Shown: in pieces, positions 8,641 to 16,457 of the stretch
How positions within the stretch are numbered: the stretch's first letter is position 1
Layout of the letters: each line of letters starts with the position of its first letter
Origin: a virus
Direction: 5' to 3' (one strand)
Length of the DNA: 37,060 nucleotides
IMG/VR virus record: IMGVR_UViG_3300020448_000736
Span: 1-37,060 of that record
Notes under the pieces: generated by a model
Seen by the model: the letters and a program-made list of their open reading frames with translations, nothing else
What the model was told of the DNA's origin: nothing
Database searches by the model: none
Position numbers and translations under genes: made by a program

Positions 8641-9276
8641 CTATATCCAATTAATTATTTCTTCTATCTCCGGTTTATATTCTAAATCTGTTGGTGATTT
8701 GTGTCTATCATCAACGTCTTTTACTCCAAAAGTATAACCTAAACTCATACAGAATACAGGATAATCACCTTTTAAAAATGGTAAAATTCCTTCGTAATCT
8801 TTTTTATCTCTTTCAAAATCAGGAAAGCATAGTAAATAACTAACTGATAATTTATTTTCTAATGCTAAACCAGTTAATATACTTGCAAACATTCCTATTT
8901 CAAGAGAGTTAGGTATCTTAGCTTTTTTATATTGAGGGGTGCAACAAGTATATTCGTGTCCATATTTCATAGCCATTTTAACTTTTAAATTAGGGTTAGT
9001 CACCTCTCTAAAAGTAAACATAAAAAAATAAGGTGCGAATATATTATAGTTATTTGCTCCACCTTTTTTACCTTTTGATATATTCCAAAATTGTTTTTTA
9101 TATTCTAATTGTTCAGGTCCTAAAACGTGAACACGAAAAGGTAATAGATTTTGTTTTGACGGTGATAATTCAAAAGTTTTATTAACTAAACTTTTAATTA
9201 AATCTTTATCTGGTATGTTGGCTTCATCATATTGTCGGACTTGCCATCTTGTTTTATATATTTCCTCAATAGTCAT
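8641..9276 (-). CDS. Nitroreductase-family flavoprotein-like
   Basis: The protein (about 211 residues) has the plan of the nitroreductase family, FMN-dependent NAD(P)H oxidoreductases: RWQVRQYDEANIP near the start (FMN phosphate region), SPSKQNLLPFRVHVL (the APSxxNxQPW-like FMN segment) and a C-terminal half with LEIGMFASILTGLALEN and MSLGYTFGVK. An ATG two codons upstream, at 9282, lies inside the late promoter on this strand, so 9276 is the better start. It heads the 13-gene leftward operon. Substrate is not known; some relatives act on flavins or tailor natural products. Confidence 0.75.
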   Translation of the reverse strand: MTIEEIYKTRWQVRQYDEANIPDKDLIKSLVNKTFELSPSKQNLLPFRVHVLGPEQLEYKKQFWNISKGKKGGANNYNIFAPYFFMFTFREVTNPNLKVKMAMKYGHEYTCCTPQYKKAKIPNSLEIGMFASILTGLALENKLSVSYLLCFPDFERDKKDYEGILPFLKGDYPVFCMSLGYTFGVKDVDDRHKSPTDLEYKPEIEEIINWI

Positions 9277-9280
9277 ATAC

Positions 9281-9296
9281 ATATTTATATAAATAT
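9281..9296. promoter_or_regulatory. Divergent palindromic late-promoter pair
   Basis: A perfect 16-bp palindrome, ATATTTATATAAATAT, contains TATAAATA on both strands (plus 9288-9295; minus 9289-9282), overlapping by 2 bp. On each side exactly 5 nt separate TATAAATA from an ATG (9301 rightward, 9276 leftward). With T4-type late promoters the start of transcription falls about 5-6 nt after this motif, so both messages would start at or near the AUG. It would drive the 13-gene leftward operon and the rightward oxygenase trio. Confidence 0.75.
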
Positions 9297-9300
9297 CCGT

Positions 9301-10092
9301 ATGGTTATAAATGATGTAAAGAAGTTATTTGATAATACTGACCACGAACAAAAAGAATTAGGTTGGTACGAATTTGATTTAGCTGAAGTTGGTTTACCAT
9401 CAGCCGAAGAAATTTTATCAGGTGTAGAAAAGATAAAAGATAAAGTTGGTCTTCAAGGTTGGAGAACCAAAAATTTTACGAGTGATAGATATAAAGGTTT
9501 TGGTATTACACACAATCCTACATTTTTTGATAAAGATGAGAATATCTATCATCAAGTTTGGGGGTCAAACTTATGTGACCAATATTTTGGTAAAAAAGAT
9601 GGCACAGGCGACCACACTCAAATAAAAGACACATATTACGACACATTTGGATTTAGAAAAATTGATAATGTCATAAGTGATAATTTAAGTTCTTTACTAA
9701 ACAAATTTAATTTTCATATTAGTAGAAGTAGAGTGGCATACTTATATGGTTATGGTCAAGAACCTAATAATGAGGGTTGGCACGTAGATGAACCATCTTG
9801 TCAGTTATTGAGAGTTAATATACCCATACAAACAGGCAATGAATATGTGATACAATGGGATAATAAGACTTATCATTTAGAAGTTGGTAAAGCATATATT
9901 TGGAACACTAGAAAACCACACAGACCAGCATATATTAAAAAGGTTGAGACTAAAGAACCTAGAATTAATGTTGTTTTAGGATTAACACCTTGGTTAAACT
10001 ATGATGAAAAAAATGATAAATATAGTAAGAATAAATATTTTGGCAAACCTATAAAGGAAATAGTTGAGGAAAAATTATGGCTAAAAGAGTAA
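9301..10092 (+). CDS. 2-oxoglutarate/Fe(II)-dependent oxygenase-like protein
   Basis: From the ATG at 9301 the protein has 263 residues. It shows the facial triad of Fe(II)/2OG oxygenases on a cupin fold: HVD (H161, D163) in GWHVDEPS, a distal H207 in KPHRPAYI, and R221 in PRINVVLG for the 2-oxoglutarate carboxylate. The strand pattern resembles the aspartyl/asparaginyl beta-hydroxylase group. A longer frame to 9232 exists, but its first 23 codons cross the nitroreductase start and the late promoter, so 9301 is preferred. It has no Shine-Dalgarno and sits 5 nt from TATAAATA. It probably hydroxylates a sugar, lipid, amino acid or protein; which one is unknown. Confidence 0.78.
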   Translation: MVINDVKKLFDNTDHEQKELGWYEFDLAEVGLPSAEEILSGVEKIKDKVGLQGWRTKNFTSDRYKGFGITHNPTFFDKDENIYHQVWGSNLCDQYFGKKDGTGDHTQIKDTYYDTFGFRKIDNVISDNLSSLLNKFNFHISRSRVAYLYGYGQEPNNEGWHVDEPSCQLLRVNIPIQTGNEYVIQWDNKTYHLEVGKAYIWNTRKPHRPAYIKKVETKEPRINVVLGLTPWLNYDEKNDKYSKNKYFGKPIKEIVEEKLWLKE

Positions 10093-10373
10093 GATTAATA
10101 CAACAAAGACCTAATACGTCTGTTGACTGGCATAATGCGGCTGATGAGTTTAAATCACTCAAAGAAAGTTATGTGTCTGCTGGTAAATTAGACGACCAAG
10201 GCGGTGTTGTATCTGGAAGTGATTTAATAAAAACTTGGACTTTAGTTTTCCCTAATGAGGAAAATTACAATGAGTTTTTAGCTGAATCTGTGAGATTAAC
10301 TTATTATAATGATATGCAACTCTATAACGAAAAAAACGGTATTTCAGACAGCATAGACATTCAAGACGTTTAA
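10077..10373 (+). CDS. Hypothetical protein, 98 residues
   Basis: This 98-residue protein overlaps the oxygenase gene by 16 nt and has a good ribosome site (GAGG, about 8 nt upstream of the ATG). It begins with a basic stretch (MAKRVRLIQQRPNTSVDW) and contains TWTLVFPNEENYNEFL near residues 54-70. It looks like a small globular alpha-beta protein with no membrane segment. I do not recognise a family. It is followed one base after its stop by the next rightward gene, so the three form one transcription unit. Confidence 0.75.
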   Translation: MAKRVRLIQQRPNTSVDWHNAADEFKSLKESYVSAGKLDDQGGVVSGSDLIKTWTLVFPNEENYNEFLAESVRLTYYNDMQLYNEKNGISDSIDIQDV

Positions 10374-10374
10374 A

Positions 10375-10920
10375 ATGTTACCTGACAATATTGGTGAGTA
10401 TCAGGTGTTTGACAAGTTTAATGGTCAAAAGTTATTACCTGAATTAAGTTTATTATTAAATGAGTTTTCTGATACAAACGACAAACTTCACAAAAATTAC
10501 AAAGATATAAATTTCAATGACTTTGAAAACTATACTATAATAACTCATAAAAATAGTATAGTTTCTTTTTCTTCTATCTTACAAAGAGATATATGGAAGA
10601 AAAATACCGTACGTATATTCAATAGATTCTGGAGAAACAAAAAATTTAAATGGGTAAATCCTACTTTTGGTATATTATCTAAATTAACTTACAATCATCA
10701 AATCAAATATGCAAAAGATAATGGTTTTGATTTTGTGTTTTTATCTACTGAAAAAACACCTAAACATTTTACAAGATGGTTAGAACAGGCAAATGAATAT
10801 GATGGTGGTTGGATTTATTGTTTAGATAAAAAACGTGTTTGTAGTGGTAGTCCTGACAAATGCGTTCAATGGGTTATCTATAAAAAAATTAGTGATACTA
10901 ACGAGACTTTTCCTCTATAA
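10375..10920 (+). CDS. GNAT-like acetyltransferase (tentative)
   Basis: The 181-residue protein has NPTFGILSKLTYNHQIKYAK (near 95-114) followed by GFDFVFLSTEKTP (117-129), which resembles the acetyl-CoA loop-helix and the following beta strand of GNAT acetyltransferases. The N-terminal third (EYQVFDKFNGQKLLPEL) is not conserved in a way I recognise. The gene starts one base after the previous stop and its end overlaps the convergent desaturase gene by 23 nt, with no obvious terminator between. The GNAT reading is a fold-level guess; it could equally be another small transferase. Confidence 0.45.
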   Translation: MLPDNIGEYQVFDKFNGQKLLPELSLLLNEFSDTNDKLHKNYKDINFNDFENYTIITHKNSIVSFSSILQRDIWKKNTVRIFNRFWRNKKFKWVNPTFGILSKLTYNHQIKYAKDNGFDFVFLSTEKTPKHFTRWLEQANEYDGGWIYCLDKKRVCSGSPDKCVQWVIYKKISDTNETFPL

Positions 10921-11656
10921 ACGGTAAAAAGATAATACTAGGGTCAAACTCTTTTTTTGTTCTTGCAAAACTATATTTTCTAGTATTAACGTGGTGATTA
11001 TTATGCAATGCTTGACCCCAAGTAATATAACTTAAAAAAGGAATATTCATAGCATTATCTTTTGATTCCGTATTTTTATAACCAATAGTACCTAAATGAC
11101 AAACACTATTTACAAGTGCCTCTTGATGATATGAAAAAGCCGCTGGTATTGCCCAAAACCATAACATTAAATTAAAATCAATTAGACTCAATATAATAAA
11201 AGTAGACCACACAATATAAGTATAGTTTCTATTTAACCATAAATGAAAATTATCGTTTCTTAAATCTTTTACTATTTTTAAGTTTATACGACTTAATCTT
11301 TTTTTATGTATCCACCCAATATACGAATGAAAAAATCCGTGTTTAGGACTATGTGGGTCTTTATCTGTATCAGCGTTGCTGTGGTGCATACCTCTATGCA
11401 CGGCTGCCCACCATATCGGACTACCTTGTACACATAGACAAGATAAAAATAATAATGGTTTACGTAAATATTTTTTTAATTGTATTGCTCTATGACTTAC
11501 AACTCTATGTAATATAACTGCTGAACCTAAACCACAAAATAATACCCAACCAATAAACAAATATAACCAATTAGGTGATGTAAATAATATGCCTATAAGT
11601 GCTAGTAATTGCACAGGCCAAAATACAAACCATAAATTGATTTTACTTTTACTCAT
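10898..11656 (-). CDS. Fatty-acid (acyl-CoA / acyl-lipid delta-9-type) desaturase
   Basis: The 252-residue protein has the His boxes of membrane di-iron desaturases: HRVVSH (50-55), HRGMHH (87-92) and HNNHH (218-222), with a further H187 in SVCHLG. Hydrophobic segments near 10-45, 66-84 and 147-175 are the membrane spans. These enzymes put a double bond into an acyl chain, usually with ferredoxin or cytochrome b5 as electron donor. The length is typical of short bacterial delta-9 types. It shares one base with the radical SAM gene upstream and ends the second leftward operon. In a phage it would change host membrane fluidity or modify an acyl chain in a tailored product. Confidence 0.9.
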   Translation of the reverse strand: MSKSKINLWFVFWPVQLLALIGILFTSPNWLYLFIGWVLFCGLGSAVILHRVVSHRAIQLKKYLRKPLLFLSCLCVQGSPIWWAAVHRGMHHSNADTDKDPHSPKHGFFHSYIGWIHKKRLSRINLKIVKDLRNDNFHLWLNRNYTYIVWSTFIILSLIDFNLMLWFWAIPAAFSYHQEALVNSVCHLGTIGYKNTESKDNAMNIPFLSYITWGQALHNNHHVNTRKYSFARTKKEFDPSIIFLPFIEEKSR

Positions 11657-12495
11657 TAATAACCACCTTCATTTTCTTTTATGTGTTCTAAAAATGGGGA
11701 TATTTTAAAATCTGGTGTTAAACGACCTCTAACTGAATTTGTGTTATCATCAAAGCCATCATCAACACCTTCCCAATTTGTTATGTTAATCCTATATTTA
11801 TTATACTTATATGAAAAACTATATTGATTGTCTTCTAGTATAGCGCCTTGATTAAATTTACTAGTGATTAATTTTTTTAATTCATCAAAATTATAATTTT
11901 CATCTTTATCTATCATATAACGACCAACTTGACCTACGTTTCTAAACTCAAAAGAAGTGCCTGCTTTATAGTCAAGTGTATTCATACTATCTTTAATTTT
12001 ATCTATTACCTCTTCATTCATACCTTTTATTATAATGGTACCAACTGATATTCTTAATCTTAATTTTAATGCATTAAAAAGTGTATTCATCTTTTTTCTA
12101 GCACATTTCATATTATCTGTTATCTTATAGACCTCATCATTGTCCCAACCTGTCATACTTAAATAAACCGTCTTTAGTCCGGCGTCTTTTAATTTTGTTA
12201 GATAATCAAGACTTGATGTTCTTAAACCATTTGTTGCTATTGTTGTTCTATGACCTAGACTTGTAGCAACTTCTATTAACTCTGGCAAGTCTTTATGTAA
12301 AGTAGGTTCGCCACCTATAAATCTAAACTCTGTTGGTTTTTTAACTCTTTGAAAAAAATCTATTAATAGTATTTTAGGTATATCAGGCAAATCTCTGTTT
12401 GGTAAATAACAATTTGCACATTCCATATTACATCTATGAACAATATCACAATAGACGTTTTTAAAAGGGTTATTTTCTGGTTCGTATTTTATCAT
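11656..12495 (-). CDS. Radical SAM enzyme
   Basis: The 279-residue protein has CNMECANC (C22, C26, C29) for the SAM-bound 4Fe-4S cluster, then FIGGEPTL (59-66) and ATNGLR near 100. The layout is that of the MoaA/SPASM-type TIM barrel, but there is no Cys cluster in the C-terminal third, so no auxiliary cluster is expected. It overlaps the 2OG oxygenase gene upstream by 4 nt and shares one base with the desaturase gene downstream. Oxygenase, radical SAM and desaturase side by side suggest oxidative or radical tailoring of one product. The substrate is unknown. Confidence 0.85.
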   Translation of the reverse strand: MIKYEPENNPFKNVYCDIVHRCNMECANCYLPNRDLPDIPKILLIDFFQRVKKPTEFRFIGGEPTLHKDLPELIEVATSLGHRTTIATNGLRTSSLDYLTKLKDAGLKTVYLSMTGWDNDEVYKITDNMKCARKKMNTLFNALKLRLRISVGTIIIKGMNEEVIDKIKDSMNTLDYKAGTSFEFRNVGQVGRYMIDKDENYNFDELKKLITSKFNQGAILEDNQYSFSYKYNKYRINITNWEGVDDGFDDNTNSVRGRLTPDFKISPFLEHIKENEGGY

Positions 12496-13052
12496 ACAAG
12501 TTGATTACTTCTATACAGATTATTAATTCTACTAAAACTATCATACTCATCTTTAAAACTAATACTTAAAATGACTCGGTCGGACTCGGAAAGATTCTCT
12601 ACTCCGTGAGGCAAACTAGTATTTAAACACGCAGGTTGATTGAGAATAAATCTTTGTGTTTCAACTACATCATTATATTTTTTTGCTTGTACAGATATTT
12701 GTTTATCGCCGATTTTAATATTAGGATTATTATAATCTCCTTTTGACTCAAAAAATATTGTATGTTGTTTATCAGTAGTATCAATTGGTATATTAATCGC
12801 CACATTTCTTTTATCACTATGAGCAGATACATTTCCGCCAGCTATAGTTTTAAAAAATTTAATGTTATCTATTATATCTGGTTTTTTAAATTGATTTACA
12901 ATATAATCTACTTCTTTTAAGTCAACATATTTTGTATGTAAACTTGTTAGTTTAGTAGGACCGTAAAATGCCCATTCATTTTCATTCTTTAAAAAACAAT
13001 GATACAATTCTTCTCTATTAAATTTTAATTCTGGTATATAAAAATAGTTCAT
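12492..13052 (-). CDS. 2OG-Fe(II) oxygenase-like protein
   Basis: This 186-residue protein shows a compact cupin oxygenase plan with HSD (H78, D80) in SAHSDKRNVAINIP, a distal H149 in SLPHGVEN and R159 in SDRVILSISF. These are the iron and 2-oxoglutarate contacts of the family. It is short, close to the core fold, as in several phage and cyanobacterial members. It overlaps both neighbours by 4 nt. Together with the TauD-like protein upstream it gives two oxygenase-type proteins in one operon. The target is unknown; hydroxylation of an acyl or amino acid group is plausible. Confidence 0.72.
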   Translation of the reverse strand: MNYFYIPELKFNREELYHCFLKNENEWAFYGPTKLTSLHTKYVDLKEVDYIVNQFKKPDIIDNIKFFKTIAGGNVSAHSDKRNVAINIPIDTTDKQHTIFFESKGDYNNPNIKIGDKQISVQAKKYNDVVETQRFILNQPACLNTSLPHGVENLSESDRVILSISFKDEYDSFSRINNLYRSNQLV

Positions 13053-13846
13053 TTTAATTTTGAATAATCAAATGCTATTCTATGTAGCACTCTATCTTCC
13101 ATTTTTTCAAAGTAATGTCTTTTGTGAATACTTAACCATTGTTCACTTAATACAATATCACCATCTTGCCAATGATGGTCATATCTAAACTCATCTTTTA
13201 GTATATGATTTTTTAAAGTGTTAAATGTTTCATCATCTAAACCACCAAATACTTGTAAGAAAGGGAAGTATAATCCTGTTTTCTTAGCGTCATTAGTATG
13301 TACTAAATTAAACGGTCTATCTGTAGCGTGATGTTCTTTAAAAAATTTACTAGGACTATATGAGTCAACTTTATAACCCAATGTTATTTTAGTATTCTTA
13401 ATTTTTTCTTTAATATCTTCAGATAAATTGTTATAAGATTCTATATTATTAATCCAACTTGTAATACTACCTTTGGTGCCTTCAACACCATATAACCATA
13501 TCAATGGTTTTCTTTCATAATTACTGGCCTGGTTGGCGTGCCAATCTAAAGCTGAAGTATGACCAAATAATCCTTCTTCACCTCTATCATTTTTTTGACC
13601 GGTAACTCTTAACACACCATCTATTAGTGATATATCTTTTGCTCTATCAGTATTTGTGGACTGATATTCTCCAATAAAATTACAGAATCGTAATTGTTGT
13701 TCTGGTGATAAATTTTGATTTCTAATTACTACGACCATCTGACTTAAAACTAGGTCTGCTATTTTATGAGCAGTAGTTTCGTCAGCTTCAGATATATCTA
13801 TATCTTTAATTTCAACAGCCCAATCATTTAAGTATTCTATATTCAT
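13049..13846 (-). CDS. TauD/TfdA-like protein with HxN instead of HxD
   Basis: The 265-residue protein is TauD/TfdA-like from start to end: VVVIRNQNLSPEQQLRFCNFIGE (38-60), ALDWHANQAS (99-108), then SEQWLSIHKRHYF (234-246) with distal H241, and LHRIAFDYS with R256 for the cosubstrate carboxylate. TauD has WHTD at the first metal site; here the third position is Asn (N105, codon AAC), so one iron ligand is changed from Asp to Asn. Activity may be altered or lost. It is first in the four-gene leftward operon, with GGAG about 6 nt before the ATG and a late-promoter-like element upstream. Confidence 0.85.
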   Translation of the reverse strand: MNIEYLNDWAVEIKDIDISEADETTAHKIADLVLSQMVVVIRNQNLSPEQQLRFCNFIGEYQSTNTDRAKDISLIDGVLRVTGQKNDRGEEGLFGHTSALDWHANQASNYERKPLIWLYGVEGTKGSITSWINNIESYNNLSEDIKEKIKNTKITLGYKVDSYSPSKFFKEHHATDRPFNLVHTNDAKKTGLYFPFLQVFGGLDDETFNTLKNHILKDEFRYDHHWQDGDIVLSEQWLSIHKRHYFEKMEDRVLHRIAFDYSKLK

Positions 13847-13870
13847 TATATTTTCTCCAATTCATACTAG

Positions 13871-13878
13871 TATTTATC
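13871..13878 (-). promoter_or_regulatory. Late-promoter-like element (GATAAATA) for leftward TauD operon
   Basis: On the minus strand the sequence reads GATAAATACTAGT, one change from TATAAATA, 24 nt before the ATG at 13846, with GGAG between. It lies back to back with the rightward TATAAATA at 13880. By position it would drive the four-gene leftward operon. Confidence 0.5.
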
Positions 13879-13879
13879 A

Positions 13880-13887
13880 TATAAATA
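13880..13887 (+). promoter_or_regulatory. T4-type late promoter (TATAAATA) of structural block
   Basis: Exact TATAAATA, 23 nt before the ATG at 13911, with AAGGAG in between. This is the expected place for a gp55-type late sigma -10 element. Confidence 0.75.
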
Positions 13888-13910
13888 GTATAGTACAAGG
13901 AGAAATTGAT

Positions 13911-14111
13911 ATGATTACAATAGATGGTAAAGAGTATGATGAAACTAAATTTAGTCCTGATTTACAGAATTGTCTAGTGGTAAGACAAGAAATTCAGGTA
14001 AATGCTACAAGACATAAACTTGAGCTAGAGAAAATTGACGTTTTGACAAAATATTATAATAACAAGATAGTAGAATTATTAAAAAAAGAGACAGAATCAG
14101 AGAAGAAATAG
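13911..14111 (+). CDS. Small phage protein, DUF6447-like
   Basis: The 66-residue protein starts MITIDGKEYDETKFSPDLQN and continues as a long charged helix. This start pattern (ITIDGKxYD plus helix) is typical of a small protein family common in marine T4-like phages, which I know as DUF6447; its role is not established. The ATG follows a strong AAGGAG ribosome site and a TATAAATA late promoter, so it heads the rightward structural block. Its stop is immediately followed by the next ATG. A coiled-coil or scaffolding role is only a guess. Confidence 0.75.
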   Translation: MITIDGKEYDETKFSPDLQNCLVVRQEIQVNATRHKLELEKIDVLTKYYNNKIVELLKKETESEKK

Positions 14112-14444
14112 ATGGCTGCTATAGCTAATTTACAGATAGACCAAGGTGCTACATTTACCTCGGATGTAACCGTCAAAGACGCAAACGGAAATGCCTTTGA
14201 CTTAACAGGTTATACTGCTAGGGCTAAATTAGCAAAAGGCTATCAATCAACAAAAACAAGACAAGATATTACAACATCAATCGCTTCAGCAACTGAAGGG
14301 AAAGTTACCTTATCATTAACAGCAGACCAGACAACAGCCCTAGAAGACACTAGATACGTATATGATTTAGAGATAGTCAGCGGCGCTGTGGTCACCAGAG
14401 TTATTGAAGGTATTATCTCTGTTCGTCCTCAAGTAACCACATAA
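14112..14444 (+). CDS. Beta-rich structural protein (Ig-like / BppU-N-like)
   Basis: The 110-residue protein has an alternating beta pattern: FTSDVTVKDANGNAFDLTGYTARAKL, then KVTLSLTADQTTALEDTRYVYDLEI and VTRVIEGIISV. The LTGYTARAKL segment is common in phage tail or baseplate modules that resemble the N-terminal domain of BppU-type proteins and in Ig-like domains. It begins right after the stop of the small upstream gene. It is probably a virion protein that joins or decorates a tail fibre. Family level only. Confidence 0.65.
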   Translation: MAAIANLQIDQGATFTSDVTVKDANGNAFDLTGYTARAKLAKGYQSTKTRQDITTSIASATEGKVTLSLTADQTTALEDTRYVYDLEIVSGAVVTRVIEGIISVRPQVTT

Positions 14445-14461
14445 TTCTAACTACTTTTTGT

Positions 14462-14469
14462 TATAAATA
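14462..14469 (+). promoter_or_regulatory. T4-type late promoter (TATAAATA)
   Basis: Exact TATAAATA in the 45-nt gap after the Ig-like gene, 20 nt before the ATG at 14490, with GGGAG ribosome site. Confidence 0.75.
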
Positions 14470-14489
14470 TAGTAAGAAGAGGGAGAATA

Positions 14490-14738
14490 ATGCCTGATAT
14501 AACAGCTAAAATTAACGTAAATACAAGTGCCGGTCCACAAAAAGTTTCAGTAACCTTACCCTCGGCTCAGGCAGCTGGGAACGCCACTTTACAATTAAAA
14601 CTTTTAAGTGATGTTGATACAACAGAATTAAATGATGGTGCATTATTACAATATAGAGCTTCAGACGGTAAATTTGTAACCAGAACGGAGATAGTAACCA
14701 CAACCGGAACGCTCTTGTTTAATTGTGGTAACTTTTAA
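14490..14738 (+). CDS. Small tail-fibre-associated structural protein
   Basis: The 82-residue protein begins MPDITAKINVNTSAGPQKV and ends with ALLQYRASDGKFVTRTEIV. The phrase 'LLQYRASDGKFVTR' is a common feature of phage fibre proteins where a short beta segment precedes the fibre body. Its promoter, TATAAATA at 14462, and GGGAG ribosome site mark a fresh transcription start. It is 9 nt from the next fibre gene and may be a small partner or a trimer-joining piece of that fibre. No enzymatic motif. Confidence 0.65.
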   Translation: MPDITAKINVNTSAGPQKVSVTLPSAQAAGNATLQLKLLSDVDTTELNDGALLQYRASDGKFVTRTEIVTTTGTLLFNCGNF

Positions 14739-14747
14739 GGATAAAAA

Positions 14748-16457
14748 ATGGCAACTATAATTCAGATAAAAAGAAGTTCCGGGTCATCATCACCAGCTAC
14801 ACTTAAACAAGGTGAAATGGGTCTTACATTTGGTGCAGGTACTCAAGCAAATTTAGGTGATAGACTATTCATAGGAACAGGTTCAGTAGATTCAAATGGT
14901 AACGCAACTAGTATAGACGTTATCGGCGGTAAATATTTTGCAGATTTAAATGACCACTCTCACGGTACTTTAACTGCTAGTTCAACTATAATTGTTGACG
15001 CAAACAAAGCCATAGACGAAATGATTGTCGGTAATTCGGCAACAAATGGCGGACAAATTAAATTTAATGAAGGCACAAATAACGGTTCAAACTTTATAGG
15101 TTTGAAATCACCAAATAGTGTTGGTGCTACAACAACATTTACGTTACCTAATGGCGATGGTTCTGCCGGTCAGTTTATGAAAACTGATGGTGCAGGTAAT
15201 TTATCTTTTGAAACTATCTTTTCTAATATTGATTTAGCAGGTGATACTGGTACAGATACTTACAATACAAATGAGACTTTGACTTTTGCCGGTGGTGCAG
15301 GTATGCAAGCAGCGGTTACTGATAATACGGTAACTATAAACGCAACAGCATTAACTAATTCAAATTTATCAGGTAGTGCAGGTATAACAAATGCAAACAT
15401 AGCTAACCCTAATGTTACCGTTGGTTCTACTCAAATTGATTTAGGCGCTACACAAACAGATATTGCAGGATTAACTTCACTTGTTATTGATGACATTACT
15501 ATTAATGGTCAAACATTATCAACAAGTTCAGCAAACAAAGATATTAACATCAATCCACACGGAACAGGTACGGTAAAAGTTCCTAGTGGTTATGAAGATA
15601 GAAGTGGTTTTGATAGTCAATCATTAGCGAACAAAGCATATGTTGACCAAGTTGCTCAAGGTTTAGATACTAAACCATCTTGTAGAGCAGGTACTACTGC
15701 TGACTTATCAGCAACTTATAATAATGGTAGTTCAGGTGTTGGTGCAACTTTAACAGCAAGTTCAAATGGTGCTATAGTAATTGATGGTGTTTCACTTTCA
15801 GTTAATGACAGAGTTCTAGTTAAAAATCAAACAACAGCTTCTGAAAACGGTATCTATGTTGTTTCAACGCAAGGTGATGGTTCAACTGCCTTTGTATTAA
15901 CAAGAGCAACTCCTGAAGACCAACCATCAGAATTATCAGGTGGTGCTTTCGTATTCGTAGAAGAAGGTACTGCTAACGCAGATAACGGTTATGTATTTAC
16001 ACACACAGGTGCTCCAACTTTTGGAACAACTGCTTTAGATGTGGCACAATTCTCTGGCGCAGGTCAGATTGACGCCGGTGCTGCTTTAAGTAAAACAGGT
16101 AATAGACTTGATGTAGAAGTAGATAACTCTTCAATAGAGGTTAACGTTGACGCATTAAGAGTTAAAGCGTTAGGTATTACTAACTCAATGTTAGCAGGTA
16201 GTATTGCAAGTTCTAAATTAGCTGACCCATTATTTTTTACAGATGAATCTTCAACGCAAGGTTCAGTACCACTAGGTGGCACTTTAGAGTTTTTAGCAGG
16301 CGAAGGTATGAATACAAGTGCTTCAGGTAATACGTTAACAATAACAGGTGAATTAGCAAGTACATCAAATATTGGTGTTGCTAAATTTCATTCAGATAAT
16401 TTCACGGTAACTTCAGGTGAGGTTGAAGTTTCTACTATTGACGGAGGGTCTTTCTAG
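14748..16457 (+). CDS. Tail fibre / virion structural protein, 569 residues
   Basis: This low-complexity, Gly/Ser/Thr/Asn-rich protein is a long beta-structured fibre. The N-terminus (MATIIQIKRSSGSS, then LKQGEMGL and GDRLFIG) is the usual attachment module of marine T4-like fibre proteins. Near residues 290-330 it has LANKAYVDQVAQGLDTKPSC and NDRVLVKNQTTASENGIYVV (about 351-370), a module found in many phage fibres. The rest is beta-rich repeats such as NLSGSAGITNANIANPNV. It shares its last base (TAG to GTG) with the small basic gene. Likely role: tail or baseplate fibre; receptor not known. Confidence 0.82.
   Translation: MATIIQIKRSSGSSSPATLKQGEMGLTFGAGTQANLGDRLFIGTGSVDSNGNATSIDVIGGKYFADLNDHSHGTLTASSTIIVDANKAIDEMIVGNSATNGGQIKFNEGTNNGSNFIGLKSPNSVGATTTFTLPNGDGSAGQFMKTDGAGNLSFETIFSNIDLAGDTGTDTYNTNETLTFAGGAGMQAAVTDNTVTINATALTNSNLSGSAGITNANIANPNVTVGSTQIDLGATQTDIAGLTSLVIDDITINGQTLSTSSANKDININPHGTGTVKVPSGYEDRSGFDSQSLANKAYVDQVAQGLDTKPSCRAGTTADLSATYNNGSSGVGATLTASSNGAIVIDGVSLSVNDRVLVKNQTTASENGIYVVSTQGDGSTAFVLTRATPEDQPSELSGGAFVFVEEGTANADNGYVFTHTGAPTFGTTALDVAQFSGAGQIDAGAALSKTGNRLDVEVDNSSIEVNVDALRVKALGITNSMLAGSIASSKLADPLFFTDESSTQGSVPLGGTLEFLAGEGMNTSASGNTLTITGELASTSNIGVAKFHSDNFTVTSGEVEVSTIDGGSF

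Noticed and set aside
9232-9300. 23-codon upstream extension of the 2OG oxygenase
   Set aside because: It crosses the nitroreductase start and the divergent promoter; the peptide is unlike the rest of the protein, and the ATG at 9301 fits the promoter symmetry.
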